Assembly (NCBI GenBank): GCA_937943575.1
Contig: CALEAV010000028.1
Span: 1-64,000, forward strand
Direction: 5' to 3'
Length of the DNA stretch: 64,000 nt
Origin: an uncultured bacterium
GTDB taxonomy: Bacteria > Desulfobacterota > Desulfobaccia > Desulfobaccales > 0-14-0-80-60-11
Shown: positions 17,186-26,107 of the stretch, one piece after another
Position numbering within the stretch: the first letter of the stretch is position 1
Layout: each line of letters starts with the position of its first letter
The notes under the pieces: generated by a model
Databases searched by the model: none
Seen by the model: the letters and a program-made list of their open reading frames with translations, nothing else
What the model was told of the DNA's origin: nothing
Program-made: the position numbers and the translations under genes

Positions 17186-18397
17186 GTGGCGGCGCCGGTC
17201 ACCGTCCTGGGGCTGGGGATGTCCCCGGTTGATCTCACCCCGGCGGCCCGGGAGCGTCTGGCGGGGGCGGACGTCCTGGCCGGGGGCCGGCGTCTCCTGG
17301 AATATTTCCCGGGGCATCCGGCGGAAAAGGTGGTGCTGGACCGGCAGGTGGCCGCCACGCTCAGGGACCTGGCCGCCCGGCTGGGTTCCCGGCGCCTGGT
17401 GATCCTGGCGTCGGGGGATCCCAATTTTTACGGCGTGGGGCCCCTGGCGGTGGAGATCTTCGGGCCTGAGCGGGTGGAGATTTTCCCCAACCTCACGGCG
17501 GTCCAGGCTGCCGCGGCGCGCCTGAAGGTGGCCTGGCAGGACGCATGGGTAGTCAGCCTGCACGGCCGCAGTTCCCGGGAGTTCAGCCGGGCCTTGGGCG
17601 AAGCCGGCAAAATCTTTGTCTATACCGACCCGGAGAACACCCCGGCGGTCATCGCCCGGGAGCTCCTGGCCCGGGGGCTGGCGGGGGCCCGCATGGCGGT
17701 GGTGGAGAATCTGGGGCAGCCGGGAGAGCGTCTGGAGTGGTATGACCCCGCCGAGGCCGCAGGGCGCACCTTCGCCGCCTTGAATGTGGTGTATGTGGAG
17801 CGGCCTCCGGCCCCGGCGGCCCTGCATTTGGGCCTCCCGGAGGAGGAGCTGGCCCATGAGGCCGGGCTGGTGACCAAGCTGGAGGTGCGGGCCGTGGCCC
17901 TGGCCCTCTTGAGACTGCTGCCCGGGCACATCCTGTGGGATGTGGGGGCCGGCTCCGGCTCCGTGGGGCTGGAAGCGGGCCGGGTGGCCCCGGGGCTTGA
18001 AGTCTATGCGGTGGAGCGCCACCCTAAGCGCCTGGCCCAGATTACCGCCAATCGGGAACGGTTCGGGGCGGTGTGGCTCCTGCCGGTCCTGGGGGAGGCG
18101 CCGGAAATTCTGGGGGGTCTCCCCGACCCGGACCGGGTGTTTGTGGGGGGCGGTGGTGAGGCTCGGGGCGCCATCCTGACCACGGCGGTCCGGCGGCTGA
18201 AGCGGGGGGGCCGACTGGTGGCGGCCGCCACCCTGCTGAGCAGCCTGGAGACGGCCCGGCAGGTTCTGGCACAGGAGGGCCTCCGGCCGGAGGTGGTGCA
18301 GGTCCAGGTGAGCCGCAGCCGCCCGCTGGCCGGGGATACATATCTTCAGGCGGCCAACCCGGTATGGCTCATTGCCGGCAGCCGGGAGGAGGGCTGA
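17186..18397 (+). CDS. cbiET: Precorrin-6Y C5,15-methyltransferase (decarboxylating), CbiE-CbiT fusion
   Basis: The 403-aa fusion corresponds to CobL. Residues 1-200 form the CbiE methylase (VTVLGLGMSPVDLT, LASGDPNFYGVG, NLTAVQAAAARL, LHGRSSREF). Residues 205-403 form the CbiT methyltransferase/decarboxylase (TKLEVRAVALALLRL, ILWDVGAGSGSVGLEAGR, VYAVERHPKR, VFVGGGGE). It methylates C5 and C15 and removes the C12 acetate carboxyl. The start is GTG 17186 with GGGGGGAAGGG upstream. It shares one base with cbiF (TGATG). Confidence 0.95.
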   Translation: MAAPVTVLGLGMSPVDLTPAARERLAGADVLAGGRRLLEYFPGHPAEKVVLDRQVAATLRDLAARLGSRRLVILASGDPNFYGVGPLAVEIFGPERVEIFPNLTAVQAAAARLKVAWQDAWVVSLHGRSSREFSRALGEAGKIFVYTDPENTPAVIARELLARGLAGARMAVVENLGQPGERLEWYDPAEAAGRTFAALNVVYVERPPAPAALHLGLPEEELAHEAGLVTKLEVRAVALALLRLLPGHILWDVGAGSGSVGLEAGRVAPGLEVYAVERHPKRLAQITANRERFGAVWLLPVLGEAPEILGGLPDPDRVFVGGGGEARGAILTTAVRRLKRGGRLVAAATLLSSLETARQVLAQEGLRPEVVQVQVSRSRPLAGDTYLQAANPVWLIAGSREEG

Positions 18398-19170
18398 TGC
18401 CTCCGGTTCTCTTTGTCGGGGCCGGTCCCGGCGACCCGGAGCTCATCACCGTGAAGGGCCAGCGGGCCCTGGCGGCGGCAAACCTGGTAGTGTATGCCGG
18501 GTCCCTGGTCTCTCCGGCGGTCCTGGCCTGGGCGGGGCCGGGGGCGGAGCTCATCGACAGCGCCCCCCTGAACCTGCCGGAGATCACCGCTCACCTGCTG
18601 CGAGGCTACCGGGCCGGATTGAAGGTCGTGCGCCTGCACTCCGGCGATCCGGCCCTCTTCGGGGCCCTGCAGGAGCAGCTGGCCGTGCTGGACCGGGAAG
18701 GGGTGCCCTACGAGGTCATCCCCGGGGTGACGGCCGCCTTCGCCGCCGCGGCGGCCCTGAAACGGGAGCTCACCCTGCCGGAGGTGACCCAGACGGTGAT
18801 CCTCACCCGGGCGGGCGGCCGCACGCCGGTGCCGGAGAAAGAGGCCCTGCACCGGTTGGCGCAGCACGGCGCCACCCTGGCCATTTATCTGAGCGCCCAT
18901 CTGGCGGCGGAGGTGGCCCGGGAGCTGGCAGGCGGCTACCCCCCGGAGACCCCGGTGGCCGTCGCCTATCGGGTGAGCTGGCCCGAGGAGCGCCTCCTCA
19001 CCTGCACCCTGGGGGAGCTGCCGGAGGTGATGGCCGCGGCGGGGATCCGCCAGCAGGCCCTGATTCTGGTGGGGCCCGCGGTGGGCGCAGGGGCGCCGGC
19101 GGCCGCCTCCCGGCTCTACGACCCCGGCTTCAGCCACGGCCGGCGACCGGGCCGAGAGCCGGATTTTTGA
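18397..19170 (+). CDS. cbiF: Precorrin-4 / cobalt-precorrin-4 C11-methyltransferase
   Basis: The 257-aa tetrapyrrole methylase shows VLFVGAGPGDPELITVKGQRAL, VRLHSGDPALFGALQEQ, VIPGVTAAFAAAAALKRELTLPEVTQTVILTR and GATLAIYLSAH, the CbiF/CobM pattern. ATG 18397 uses a TGATG overlap with cbiET and a purine-rich GGGAGGAGGG upstream. It closes the first block of cobalamin genes; an 847-bp spacer follows. Confidence 0.95.
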   Translation: MPPVLFVGAGPGDPELITVKGQRALAAANLVVYAGSLVSPAVLAWAGPGAELIDSAPLNLPEITAHLLRGYRAGLKVVRLHSGDPALFGALQEQLAVLDREGVPYEVIPGVTAAFAAAAALKRELTLPEVTQTVILTRAGGRTPVPEKEALHRLAQHGATLAIYLSAHLAAEVARELAGGYPPETPVAVAYRVSWPEERLLTCTLGELPEVMAAAGIRQQALILVGPAVGAGAPAAASRLYDPGFSHGRRPGREPDF

Positions 19171-20017
19171 GATTCTCCGCCGTGAGGAGATCGCGCTGCC
19201 CGACAGATGGGGGCGAGCAAGAGGGCGGGAGGCGTCAGGTCGGGAAAAGGAGTCCCGGAGAGTCCCGGCCAAGATTTCCGGGTGGGCCGGGAGGCAAGGC
19301 CACGGAAGAAGGTGTTGCGCCAAGACGTTCCATGGAGAGAGGCCAGCTTCGCCCGTTCTGGGATGGCCGCTTGGGCGGGGGGAAACTGGTTTATATTCGG
19401 GCATATTAATTTCGGTTTAATCAGTCCGCGACGCTGGCTGTTCTTTTCCCGGCTGGGCTTGGGGCGCCGGTTGGAGGAAGTGAAATCTGAAAGATAAACG
19501 GACGTTTTTCCTGTGGTGAAAGTCGGGGGCGGTGCGGCCAGGAAAACTCTCATGTCCGCAGAAGGGCGGGCCTGTGAATTCCCGGGATTTGTCCCAGTTT
19601 TCGGCCCTCGGCCCCAGATCCTTGCCCAGAAACCGCGATTTGCGCCTTCCGGGGACAGGATAAACGAATCCGCCGGTCCAGGGCCGGTCGCCGCTCCATG
19701 ATGGGTCCGGGTGTCGGGGGAGAGGAGCGTGCATCCCCCGCGGGGCTTGAGAGCTGGCGCTTGTCGGATTTCAGAACATTTCATTGACTGGGCCGTGCAG
19801 ATACCCTCGCCTTGGAGGGGGGCCGGGAAGAAGGCGGCTGTTTTCTGACGAAACCCGGCAGTGTTCCCCCGCTCCGCCGGCCCGCTCCCGCTCCGATAGG
19901 GAGGAGAAAAGGGGATCGTTCAGGTTGCGCCATCGGCTGAAAGATCTTTTTAAGATAAAAAGAGAGTTAATTAAATAAGTTAAATGTGAAAATTAAGAAA
20001 TTTTCTTAAATTTGGCC
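19171..20017. other. 847-bp spacer splitting the cobalamin cluster
   Basis: No gene, tRNA or second cobalamin riboswitch is visible; the conserved aptamer blocks seen at 10 kb are absent. GC falls sharply from about 19940 to 20015, just before cbiG, suggesting a promoter region for the second cobalamin block. Whether the first block's transcript extends through here cannot be judged. Confidence 0.5.
19993..20009. promoter_or_regulatory. AT-rich palindrome directly before cbiG
   Basis: TTAAGAAATTTTCTTAA is a perfect 17-nt palindrome around a single central base, 8 nt upstream of ATG 20018. It occupies the place where a Shine-Dalgarno would be expected, and none is seen. It could be an operator or a small mRNA hairpin; no regulator can be named. 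Confidence 0.5.
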
Positions 20018-21088
20018 ATGCGCCCCAGAGCCCCACAACCCCTGGAAATCCGGCGTCCCGTGCGGGTGGCGGCCCTGACCCCCCGGGGAGCGGCCCTGGC
20101 CCGGCGGGTGGCCGCCGCCCTGCCCGGGGCGGTCTGCTGGCTGCCGGAAAACCTGGCGGCCGGGGAGGGCGGCTGCCGGAGCTTTGTGCGGTTCACGGAG
20201 GTGGCCCGGGAGGCCTTTGCCCGCCGGGAGAATCTGGTCTGCATCATGGCGGCGGGCATTGTGGTGCGCGCCATTGCGCCTTTGCTCAGCCACAAAGGCG
20301 TCGACCCGGCGGTGGTGGTGGTGGACGAGGCGGGGCGCTTCGCCGTCAGCCTGCTGTCCGGACATCTGGGGGGGGCCAATGACCTGGCCCGGCAGGTGGC
20401 CACCCTCCTGGGAGGCACGCCGGTCATCACCACCGCCACGGACGTGGCGGGCCTGCCGGCCCTGGACGCGCTGGCTTTTCGCCTGGGGCTGGAGCTGGAA
20501 AATTTGGCCGCGGTGCGGGCCGTCTCCATGGCCCTCCTGAACGGCACCCCGGTGACCCTGGTGGATCCCGCGGCGCGGCTGGCGGCGGTGAGGGCGGCGC
20601 ACCCGGAGGGTTTTCAGCCGGAGGAGGACCTGAAGCATGCCCTGAGCCGGCCCGGCCCCGGAGTCTATGTGGGCTGCCGGGAGGCGCCGTGGCCCCCGGA
20701 CTGGCTCCGCCTCCGGCCCCGGGTCCTGGCGGCGGGCGTGGGCTGTCACCGGGGGGTGGAGGCCGAGGCGGTCCTGGCTGTGGTGCACGAGGTTTTCTCC
20801 CGGGAAGGGTTGTCTCTCCGGTGCCTTCGGGCCCTGGCCACGGTGGCGGCCCGCAGGGATGAACCCGGGCTCAAGGAAGCCGCCCGGCGGCTGGGAGTGG
20901 AGTTGGTATGGTTCAGCGCAGCGGAGTTGGCGGAGGTGGAGGCCCCCAACCCGTCGGGGGTGGCGGCCCGGCATCTGGGGACCCCCAGCGTGGCCGAGGC
21001 CGCGGCCCTGAAAGCCGCGGGGGGAAGGCTCCTCGTCCCCAAGGTGAAGACCCCCCACCTCACCCTGGCGGTGGCCCGGGAACCCTGA
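20018..21088 (+). CDS. cbiG: Cobalt-precorrin 5A hydrolase
   Basis: CbiG opens the delta-lactone of cobalt-precorrin-5A and releases acetaldehyde, a step unique to the anaerobic route. The 356-aa protein shows VAALTPRGAALARRVAAAL, LVCIMAAGIVVRAIAPLL, DPAVVVVDEAGRFAVSLLSGHLGGAND, the central VITTATDVAGLPALD, and the C-terminal VLAAGVGCHRGV and VAARRDEPGLKEAA domain. ATG 20018 is used; a TTG two codons upstream is possible. No ribosome-binding site is visible. The stop overlaps the presumed cbiH start. Confidence 0.95.
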   Translation: MRPRAPQPLEIRRPVRVAALTPRGAALARRVAAALPGAVCWLPENLAAGEGGCRSFVRFTEVAREAFARRENLVCIMAAGIVVRAIAPLLSHKGVDPAVVVVDEAGRFAVSLLSGHLGGANDLARQVATLLGGTPVITTATDVAGLPALDALAFRLGLELENLAAVRAVSMALLNGTPVTLVDPAARLAAVRAAHPEGFQPEEDLKHALSRPGPGVYVGCREAPWPPDWLRLRPRVLAAGVGCHRGVEAEAVLAVVHEVFSREGLSLRCLRALATVAARRDEPGLKEAARRLGVELVWFSAAELAEVEAPNPSGVAARHLGTPSVAEAAALKAAGGRLLVPKVKTPHLTLAVAREP

Positions 21089-21867
21089 GCATCGTCAGCC
21101 TGGGGCCCGGAAGTCCCGAGCACCTGACCCCCCGGGCCCGGGCGGCCCTGGAGGCGGCCCAGGTGGTGATAGGCTATCAGACCTATCTGGACCACATCGC
21201 CCCCTGGCTCCCGGGTCGGGAAGTGGTGGCCGGCGCCATGAAACAGGAACTGGCCCGGGGCCGCCTGGCCCTGGAACGGGCCATGGCCGGGGCCCGGGTG
21301 GCCGTGGTCTCCGGCGGAGACGCCGGTGTCTATGGCATGGCCGGCGTCATCCTGGAGCTCGCCGCGGCTCGGGGGCTCAAGGTGGCCCCTCCCGGAGAGT
21401 CGGGCCCGGTGGACCTCCACCTGGAGGTCATCCCCGGGGTACCGGCCGTGACTGCCGCCGGGGCGCTTCTGGGCGCGCCCTTGATGCATGACTTTTGCGC
21501 CATCTCCTTGAGCGATCTCCTGACGCCCTGGGAGATCATTGCCCAACGGGTCCGGGCGGCGGCGGCCGGCGATTTTGTCATCGCTTTGTATAACCCCATG
21601 AGCAAAAAGCGGCACTGGCAACTGGCGGCGGTGCAGGAGCTCCTCCTGGCGGCCAAGGCCCCCCAGACCCCCGTGGGCATTGTTCGCCGGGCCATGCGGG
21701 CAGGGGAGGAGGTCATCCTCACCACCCTGGGGGAGATGCTCAGCCACCCGGTGGATATGCAGACCATCGTGATTGTGGGGAATTCCCGCAGCTTTGTGTA
21801 TGGCCGCTACCTGATCACTCCCCGGGGCTATCTGGACAAGTATGCCCTGCCGGAGGAGGCGCGGTGA
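21085..21867 (+). CDS. cbiH: Precorrin-3B / cobalt-precorrin-3 C17-methyltransferase
   Basis: The 260-aa methylase shows SIVSLGPGSPEHLTPRARAAL, VIGYQTYLDHIAPWL, VAVVSGGDAGVYGMAG, EVIPGVPAVTAAGALLGAPL, MHDFCAISLSDLLTPW, VIALYNPMSKKR and TIVIVGNS, the CbiH/CobJ pattern. It methylates C17 and contracts the ring. The conserved protein begins exactly at a CTG codon (21085) that forms a CTGA overlap with the cbiG stop. No ATG, GTG or TTG is in frame until ATG 20908, which would add 59 non-conserved residues. A CTG start with coupled translation is therefore inferred. Confidence 0.9.
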   Translation: MSIVSLGPGSPEHLTPRARAALEAAQVVIGYQTYLDHIAPWLPGREVVAGAMKQELARGRLALERAMAGARVAVVSGGDAGVYGMAGVILELAAARGLKVAPPGESGPVDLHLEVIPGVPAVTAAGALLGAPLMHDFCAISLSDLLTPWEIIAQRVRAAAAGDFVIALYNPMSKKRHWQLAAVQELLLAAKAPQTPVGIVRRAMRAGEEVILTTLGEMLSHPVDMQTIVIVGNSRSFVYGRYLITPRGYLDKYALPEEAR

Positions 21868-23381
21868 AGTTCCGGCCGCTGATGATTCTGGGGTCCGGCT
21901 CGGATGTGGGCAAAAGCGTGCTGGTGGCGGGGCTGTGCCGGGTCTTCGCCCAGGAGGGGGTCAAAGTGGCCCCCTTCAAGGCCCAGAACATGGCTCTGAA
22001 CAGCTTTGTCACCGCCCAGGGCGGGGAGATGGGCCGGGCCCAGGTGGTGCAGGCCCGGGCTGCGGGTCTGGAGCCCCACGTGGACATGAACCCCATCCTC
22101 CTCAAGCCCAGCTCGGAGGTGGGCTCCCAGGTCATCGTGCAGGGCCGGGTGCTGGGGAATTTCAGCGCCCGGGACTACTACCGGCTCAAGCCCCGGCTGG
22201 TCAGGCGGGTGATGGAGAGCTTCCGCCGCCTGGCCCGGCAGTATGAGCTCCTCATCCTGGAGGGAGCCGGCAGCGCTGTGGAGCTCAACCTCAAGGCCCA
22301 TGATCTGGTGAACTTTGCCATGGCCCGGCGGGCCGATGCCCGGGTGCTGCTGGTGGCGGACATCGAGCGGGGAGGGGTCTTTGCCGCCACCATCGGGGCC
22401 TTTCAGCTCCTGACGCCGGCGGAGCGGCGGCGGCTTGGGGGGTTCATCATCAACAAATTCCGGGGGGACCCGGCTCTGTTCGCCGACGGGGTGGAGATCA
22501 TCGCCCGGCGCACCGGCCGGCCGGTCCTGGGGGTCCTCCCTTATCTCCGGGATCTGGCCCTGCCGGAGGAGGACAGCGTCGCCCTGGCTCGCAAATCCGC
22601 CGGCGGCGGCTGGCAGGGCGACGGCCGCCTGCGCATCGGGGTGGTGCGCCTGCCTCACATCTCCAATTACACGGATTTCGACCCCCTGGAGCGGGAGCCG
22701 GGGGTGGAGCTGCGCTACCTCACTGCACCGGAGGAAGTGGCCGGGGCCGACCTGGTCATCCTGCCGGGGAGCAAGAATACCCTTGCGGACCTCGCCCATC
22801 TGCGGGAACAGGGATTTGCGGCCTGCTTGATGGAATTTGCCCGCCTGGGGGGACATGTGCTGGGGGTGTGCGGCGGCTACCAGATGCTGGGGCTGGAGGT
22901 GCGGGACCCCCTGGGAGTGGAGGGCCCCCCGGGCCAGAGCGCCCCGGGGCTGGGGCTCCTGCCGGTGGTCACCACCATGGCGGGGGAGAAAACCCTGACC
23001 CGGGTGGAGGCCGAAGCCCTGACCGGAGAGGCCCGGGAGCAGCGTCTCACGGCTTATGAAATCCACATGGGGGTGACGGAGCCGGTGGGGGAGGGGAGGC
23101 CGCTCTTTGCCCTGGTGGCGGTGAACGGCCAGGCCGCCACCGGGCTGGAGGGCTGGCAGAGTCCCGATGGCCGGATTGCCGGCACCTACCTCCACGGTCT
23201 TTTCGATGCCGACGGCTTCCGGCGGGCTTACCTCACCGGCCTGGCCCGGGAGCGGGGCCGCCGGCCGGGGCCGGGGGCGGGTTCCTTCCAGGCCTTTCAG
23301 GAAGAGCAGTTCGACCGGCTGGCGGCCGCCCTCCGCCAACACCTGAATCTGGAGGCCATCCGGGAGATGATCAGGAAATGA
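21864..23381 (+). CDS. cbiP: Cobyric acid synthase
   Basis: CbiP/CobQ amidates four peripheral side chains of adenosylcobyrinate diamide using glutamine and ATP. The 505-aa protein shows MILGSGSDVGKSVLVAGLCR, PFKAQNMALNSFVT, GRAQVVQARAAGLEPHVDMNP, ILEGAGSAVELNL, DIERGGVFAATIG, FIINKFRGD and an amidotransferase half with VLGVCGGYQMLG and YEIHMGVTEP. Start GTG 21864 overlaps cbiH by 4 nt; the end overlaps cobD by 4 nt. Confidence 0.97.
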   Translation: MKFRPLMILGSGSDVGKSVLVAGLCRVFAQEGVKVAPFKAQNMALNSFVTAQGGEMGRAQVVQARAAGLEPHVDMNPILLKPSSEVGSQVIVQGRVLGNFSARDYYRLKPRLVRRVMESFRRLARQYELLILEGAGSAVELNLKAHDLVNFAMARRADARVLLVADIERGGVFAATIGAFQLLTPAERRRLGGFIINKFRGDPALFADGVEIIARRTGRPVLGVLPYLRDLALPEEDSVALARKSAGGGWQGDGRLRIGVVRLPHISNYTDFDPLEREPGVELRYLTAPEEVAGADLVILPGSKNTLADLAHLREQGFAACLMEFARLGGHVLGVCGGYQMLGLEVRDPLGVEGPPGQSAPGLGLLPVVTTMAGEKTLTRVEAEALTGEAREQRLTAYEIHMGVTEPVGEGRPLFALVAVNGQAATGLEGWQSPDGRIAGTYLHGLFDADGFRRAYLTGLARERGRRPGPGAGSFQAFQEEQFDRLAAALRQHLNLEAIREMIRK

Positions 23382-24475
23382 GGCCCACAGCCGAGGCGCG
23401 CGCCGTGCCGGAACACGGCGGGGATATCTATGGCATTGCCCGGGAGCTGGGTCTCGCCCCGGGGGAGCTTTTGGATTTTTCTGCCAGCATCAACCCCTTA
23501 GGTTTTCCGCCGGGGCTGCCGTCGGCGCTCTCGCAGGCCCTGGCGGAGGTGGTGCATTATCCGGACCGGCGGTGCACCGCCCTCAGGGAGGAGCTGGCGG
23601 CCTATCACGGCCTCAGCCCGGCGCAGATCCTGGTGGGGAACGGCTCCACCGAGCTCATCTATCTCATTCCCCGGGCGCTGCGGCCCCGCCGGGGGCTGAT
23701 CGTGGCGCCGGCCTTCGGGGAATATGACAAGGCCCTCCGGGCCGCCGGGGCAGAGGTCCGGTGGCATGTTACCGCCGAGGCCGATGGCTTCACCTTAAGG
23801 GGGCCCCTGGACCCGGGCGCGGCGGAGCTGGTCTTTCTGGCCAACCCCGCCAGCCCCAGCGGCGCCCTGGTGCCCCCGGAAGAGATGGCGGCAGTGGTCC
23901 GGCGCTTGACGGCCCGGGGCGCGGTGGCGGTCCTGGATGAGGCCTTCATCGACTTTGTGGAGGAGGCCTCCCTCAAACACGCCCTTTCCCGGGTGCCGGG
24001 CCTTATGGTCTTGCGCTCCTTCACCAAGTTTTTCGGCATTCCCGGCCTCCGGCTGGGATATCTCCTGGGTGCGGCGGAGTTGGTGGCCAGGGTGGGGGCG
24101 GTCCAGGAGCCCTGGTCGGTGAGCACCCTGGCCCAGGCGGCGGGGCGGGCCTGTCTGGCGGAGGCGGATTTCATGGCCCGCAGCCGCAGGATGGTGGCAG
24201 AGGCTCGGGAGCGCTTCCAGGGGCAACTGGCCGGGCTGCCGGGGCTGAGGGTCTTCCCTTCGGCGGCCAATTACCTGTTGCTCAAGCTGGCGCAGCCGGG
24301 CCTGGACGCCGCCACCGTGCGCCGCCGCCTGCTGGCCCGGGGCCTGATCATCCGGGATGCCAGCAATTTCCGGGGGTTGAATGAGCGGTTCGTGCGGGTG
24401 GCGGTGCGCCGGCCGGAGGAGAACGACCGCTTGGTGGCGGCCCTGGCGGAGATTCTTCTGGGGGCGTCGGAGTGA
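23378..24475 (+). CDS. cobD: L-threonine-O-3-phosphate decarboxylase
   Basis: This PLP-dependent fold-type I enzyme (365 aa) makes (R)-1-aminopropan-2-ol O-phosphate for the corrin nucleotide loop. It starts with the CobD-typical EHGGDIYGIARELG and LLDFSASINPLGFPP. LVGNGSTELIYLIPRAL, VLDEAFIDF and the PLP lysine K217 in RSFTKFFGIPGLRLGYLLG follow. It resembles histidinol-phosphate aminotransferase, but the HGG opening and the position between cbiP and cbiB favour CobD. No C-terminal Cys-rich zinc domain is present. It overlaps both neighbours by 4 nt. Confidence 0.92.
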   Translation: MRPTAEARAVPEHGGDIYGIARELGLAPGELLDFSASINPLGFPPGLPSALSQALAEVVHYPDRRCTALREELAAYHGLSPAQILVGNGSTELIYLIPRALRPRRGLIVAPAFGEYDKALRAAGAEVRWHVTAEADGFTLRGPLDPGAAELVFLANPASPSGALVPPEEMAAVVRRLTARGAVAVLDEAFIDFVEEASLKHALSRVPGLMVLRSFTKFFGIPGLRLGYLLGAAELVARVGAVQEPWSVSTLAQAAGRACLAEADFMARSRRMVAEARERFQGQLAGLPGLRVFPSAANYLLLKLAQPGLDAATVRRRLLARGLIIRDASNFRGLNERFVRVAVRRPEENDRLVAALAEILLGASE

Positions 24476-25446
24476 ACCCGGCCTGGCCGTTTCTGGCGGG
24501 CTACGCCCTGGATCTGCTTCTGGGCGACCCCCCGTCCTGGCCGCACCCGGTGCGCCTCATCGGCCGGGTGATTGAGGTGCTGGAAAGCCGCTTTTATGAG
24601 CCCACGGTGGCCGCCGGCCTGCGGTTTTGGCTCGGGGTCCAGGCCGGGGTGCTGGGGCCGGTGGTATTGCTCTGCTTGCTTCTCCCCCAGCTGCCGGGAG
24701 TAGCGCAGTTTCTGGTGCCGGCCTATCTCTGCTACGCCGGTTTGGCCACCCGCAGTCTGCATCTGGAGAGCCGCCGGGTGGAGGCGGCCCTGGCCGCCGG
24801 GGATCTTAAGGCGGCCCGCTTTTGGCTCAGCCGCATCGTGGGCCGGGAGACGGCGGCGCTCTCGCCGGCGGAGATCCGGCGGGCGGTGCTGGAGACGGTG
24901 GCGGAGAACCTCTCCGACGGCATCATCGCGCCCATGTTTTATCTCCTGCTCCTGGGCCTGCCGGGGCTGGCCCTCTACAAGACGGCCAACACCCTGGACA
25001 GCATGGTGGGTTACAAAAATGCCCGCTATCTGCACTTCGGGCGGGTGGCGGCCCGGGTTGATGATGCGTTGAATTTTCTCCCCGCCCGGCTGACGGCCTG
25101 GCTGATGGTGCTCCTGGCCGGACCCCTGGGACTGGACGGGGCCCGCGCCCGCCGGATTCTCAGGCGGGATGGCCACAAGGCCAGCAGTCCCAACGCCGGC
25201 CGGCCCGAGGCGGCCCTGGCCGGGGCGCTGGGGGTGCAGCTCGGAGGTCCGGCGGTGTATTTCGGCCGGCGGGTGGACAAGCCCGCCATCGGCGATCCGG
25301 GCCCCCGGCCGCTGGACGCCGGGCACTACCGCCAGGCGGTGCGCCTGCTGTATGCCGTCTCGGTGGCCATGGCGGCGCTGACTGCCCTGGGGCTGGGGCT
25401 TTTCGGGGCCGGCGTCTGGGGTCTGGCGGGCCGTCTGTGGGGCTGA
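24472..25446 (+). CDS. cbiB: Adenosylcobinamide-phosphate synthase
   Basis: CbiB is an integral membrane enzyme that attaches aminopropanol phosphate to adenosylcobyric acid. The 324-aa protein shows AGYALDLLLGDPPSWPHPVRLIG, IVGRETAALSPAEIRRAVLE, TVAENLSDGIIAPMFYLLLLG, YKTANTLDSMVGYKN and DGHKASSPNAGRPEAALAGAL, with several hydrophobic helices. GTG 24472 overlaps cobD. It is the last plus-strand cobalamin gene and converges on cobO. Confidence 0.96.
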   Translation: MNPAWPFLAGYALDLLLGDPPSWPHPVRLIGRVIEVLESRFYEPTVAAGLRFWLGVQAGVLGPVVLLCLLLPQLPGVAQFLVPAYLCYAGLATRSLHLESRRVEAALAAGDLKAARFWLSRIVGRETAALSPAEIRRAVLETVAENLSDGIIAPMFYLLLLGLPGLALYKTANTLDSMVGYKNARYLHFGRVAARVDDALNFLPARLTAWLMVLLAGPLGLDGARARRILRRDGHKASSPNAGRPEAALAGALGVQLGGPAVYFGRRVDKPAIGDPGPRPLDAGHYRQAVRLLYAVSVAMAALTALGLGLFGAGVWGLAGRLWG

Positions 25447-25482
25447 CCGGCCAGACCCCGGCCTCCCGGGGGAGGGCGCCGC

Positions 25483-26040
25483 TCACCACTCGATCCCCCG
25501 GCGGGCCCGGAGGCCGGCCTGGAAGTAGTGCCTCACCGGGTGCATCTCCGTCACCCCCTGGGCCGCCGCCATGAGGCCGGCGGGCGCCCGGCGGCCGGTG
25601 AGGATCAGGGTCATCCCCGGCGGACGGGCCTGGAAGGCTGCCAGGGCCTCCTCCAGGGGGATGAGGCCGGCATCCAGGACCGGGTTGATCTCATCCAGGA
25701 CCACCAGGTCATAGTCCCCGGAGGCGATGGTGCGGCGGGCCAATTCCCAGCCTCCCTGAACCCGGGCCAGGTCCGCCGGGGCCGGGGCCTTGAGGTTCAT
25801 GCGGCCGGGGCGGCCCAGGCTCACCAGGGTGAGGTCGGGGGCCAGCCGGGGGGCGGCCAGGATCTCGCCGGTCTGGCGGCCCTTGAGGAACTGCAGGACG
25901 CACACCCTCAGGCCCCGGCCCACGGCGCGCAAAGCCTCCCCCAGGGCGGCGGTGGTCTTGCCCTTGCCGTCGCCGGTGTAAATGAGGAGGGGGCCGCGGC
26001 CCCCCCCGGGCTTGAAGGACGGTTCATGATCAGCCGGCAT
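25483..26040 (-). CDS. cobO: Corrinoid adenosyltransferase (CobA/BtuR/CobO family)
   Basis: The 185-aa enzyme transfers the adenosyl group of ATP to Co(I) corrinoids. Hallmarks are the P-loop IYTGDGKGKTTAALGEALRA, VCVLQFLKG, YDLVVLDEINPVLDAGL, LILTGRRAP and the C-terminal EMHPVRHYFQAGLRARRGIEW. It is encoded opposite to the cbi genes, converging on cbiB with a 36-nt gap, and divergent from the methyltransferase at 26108, so it must have its own promoter. ATG 26040 is used; longer upstream frame is not conserved. Confidence 0.95.
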   Translation of the reverse strand: MPADHEPSFKPGGGRGPLLIYTGDGKGKTTAALGEALRAVGRGLRVCVLQFLKGRQTGEILAAPRLAPDLTLVSLGRPGRMNLKAPAPADLARVQGGWELARRTIASGDYDLVVLDEINPVLDAGLIPLEEALAAFQARPPGMTLILTGRRAPAGLMAAAQGVTEMHPVRHYFQAGLRARRGIEW

Positions 26041-26107
26041 TTCCGCTTCCCGGCCAGAGGAAAATGGCAATGAACCCGGCGGTCGGCGCAGCTGCGCCTC
26101 TGCCGGG

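Noticed and set aside
19171-20017. Second cobalamin riboswitch before cbiG
   Set aside because: None of the conserved aptamer blocks or the B12 box could be found on either strand of this spacer.
21060-21095. Programmed frameshift making a CbiG-CbiH fusion
   Set aside because: cbiH lies in the -1 frame, but no slippery heptamer precedes the stop; CCC-TGA would favour +1, which is the wrong direction. Re-initiation explains the layout better.
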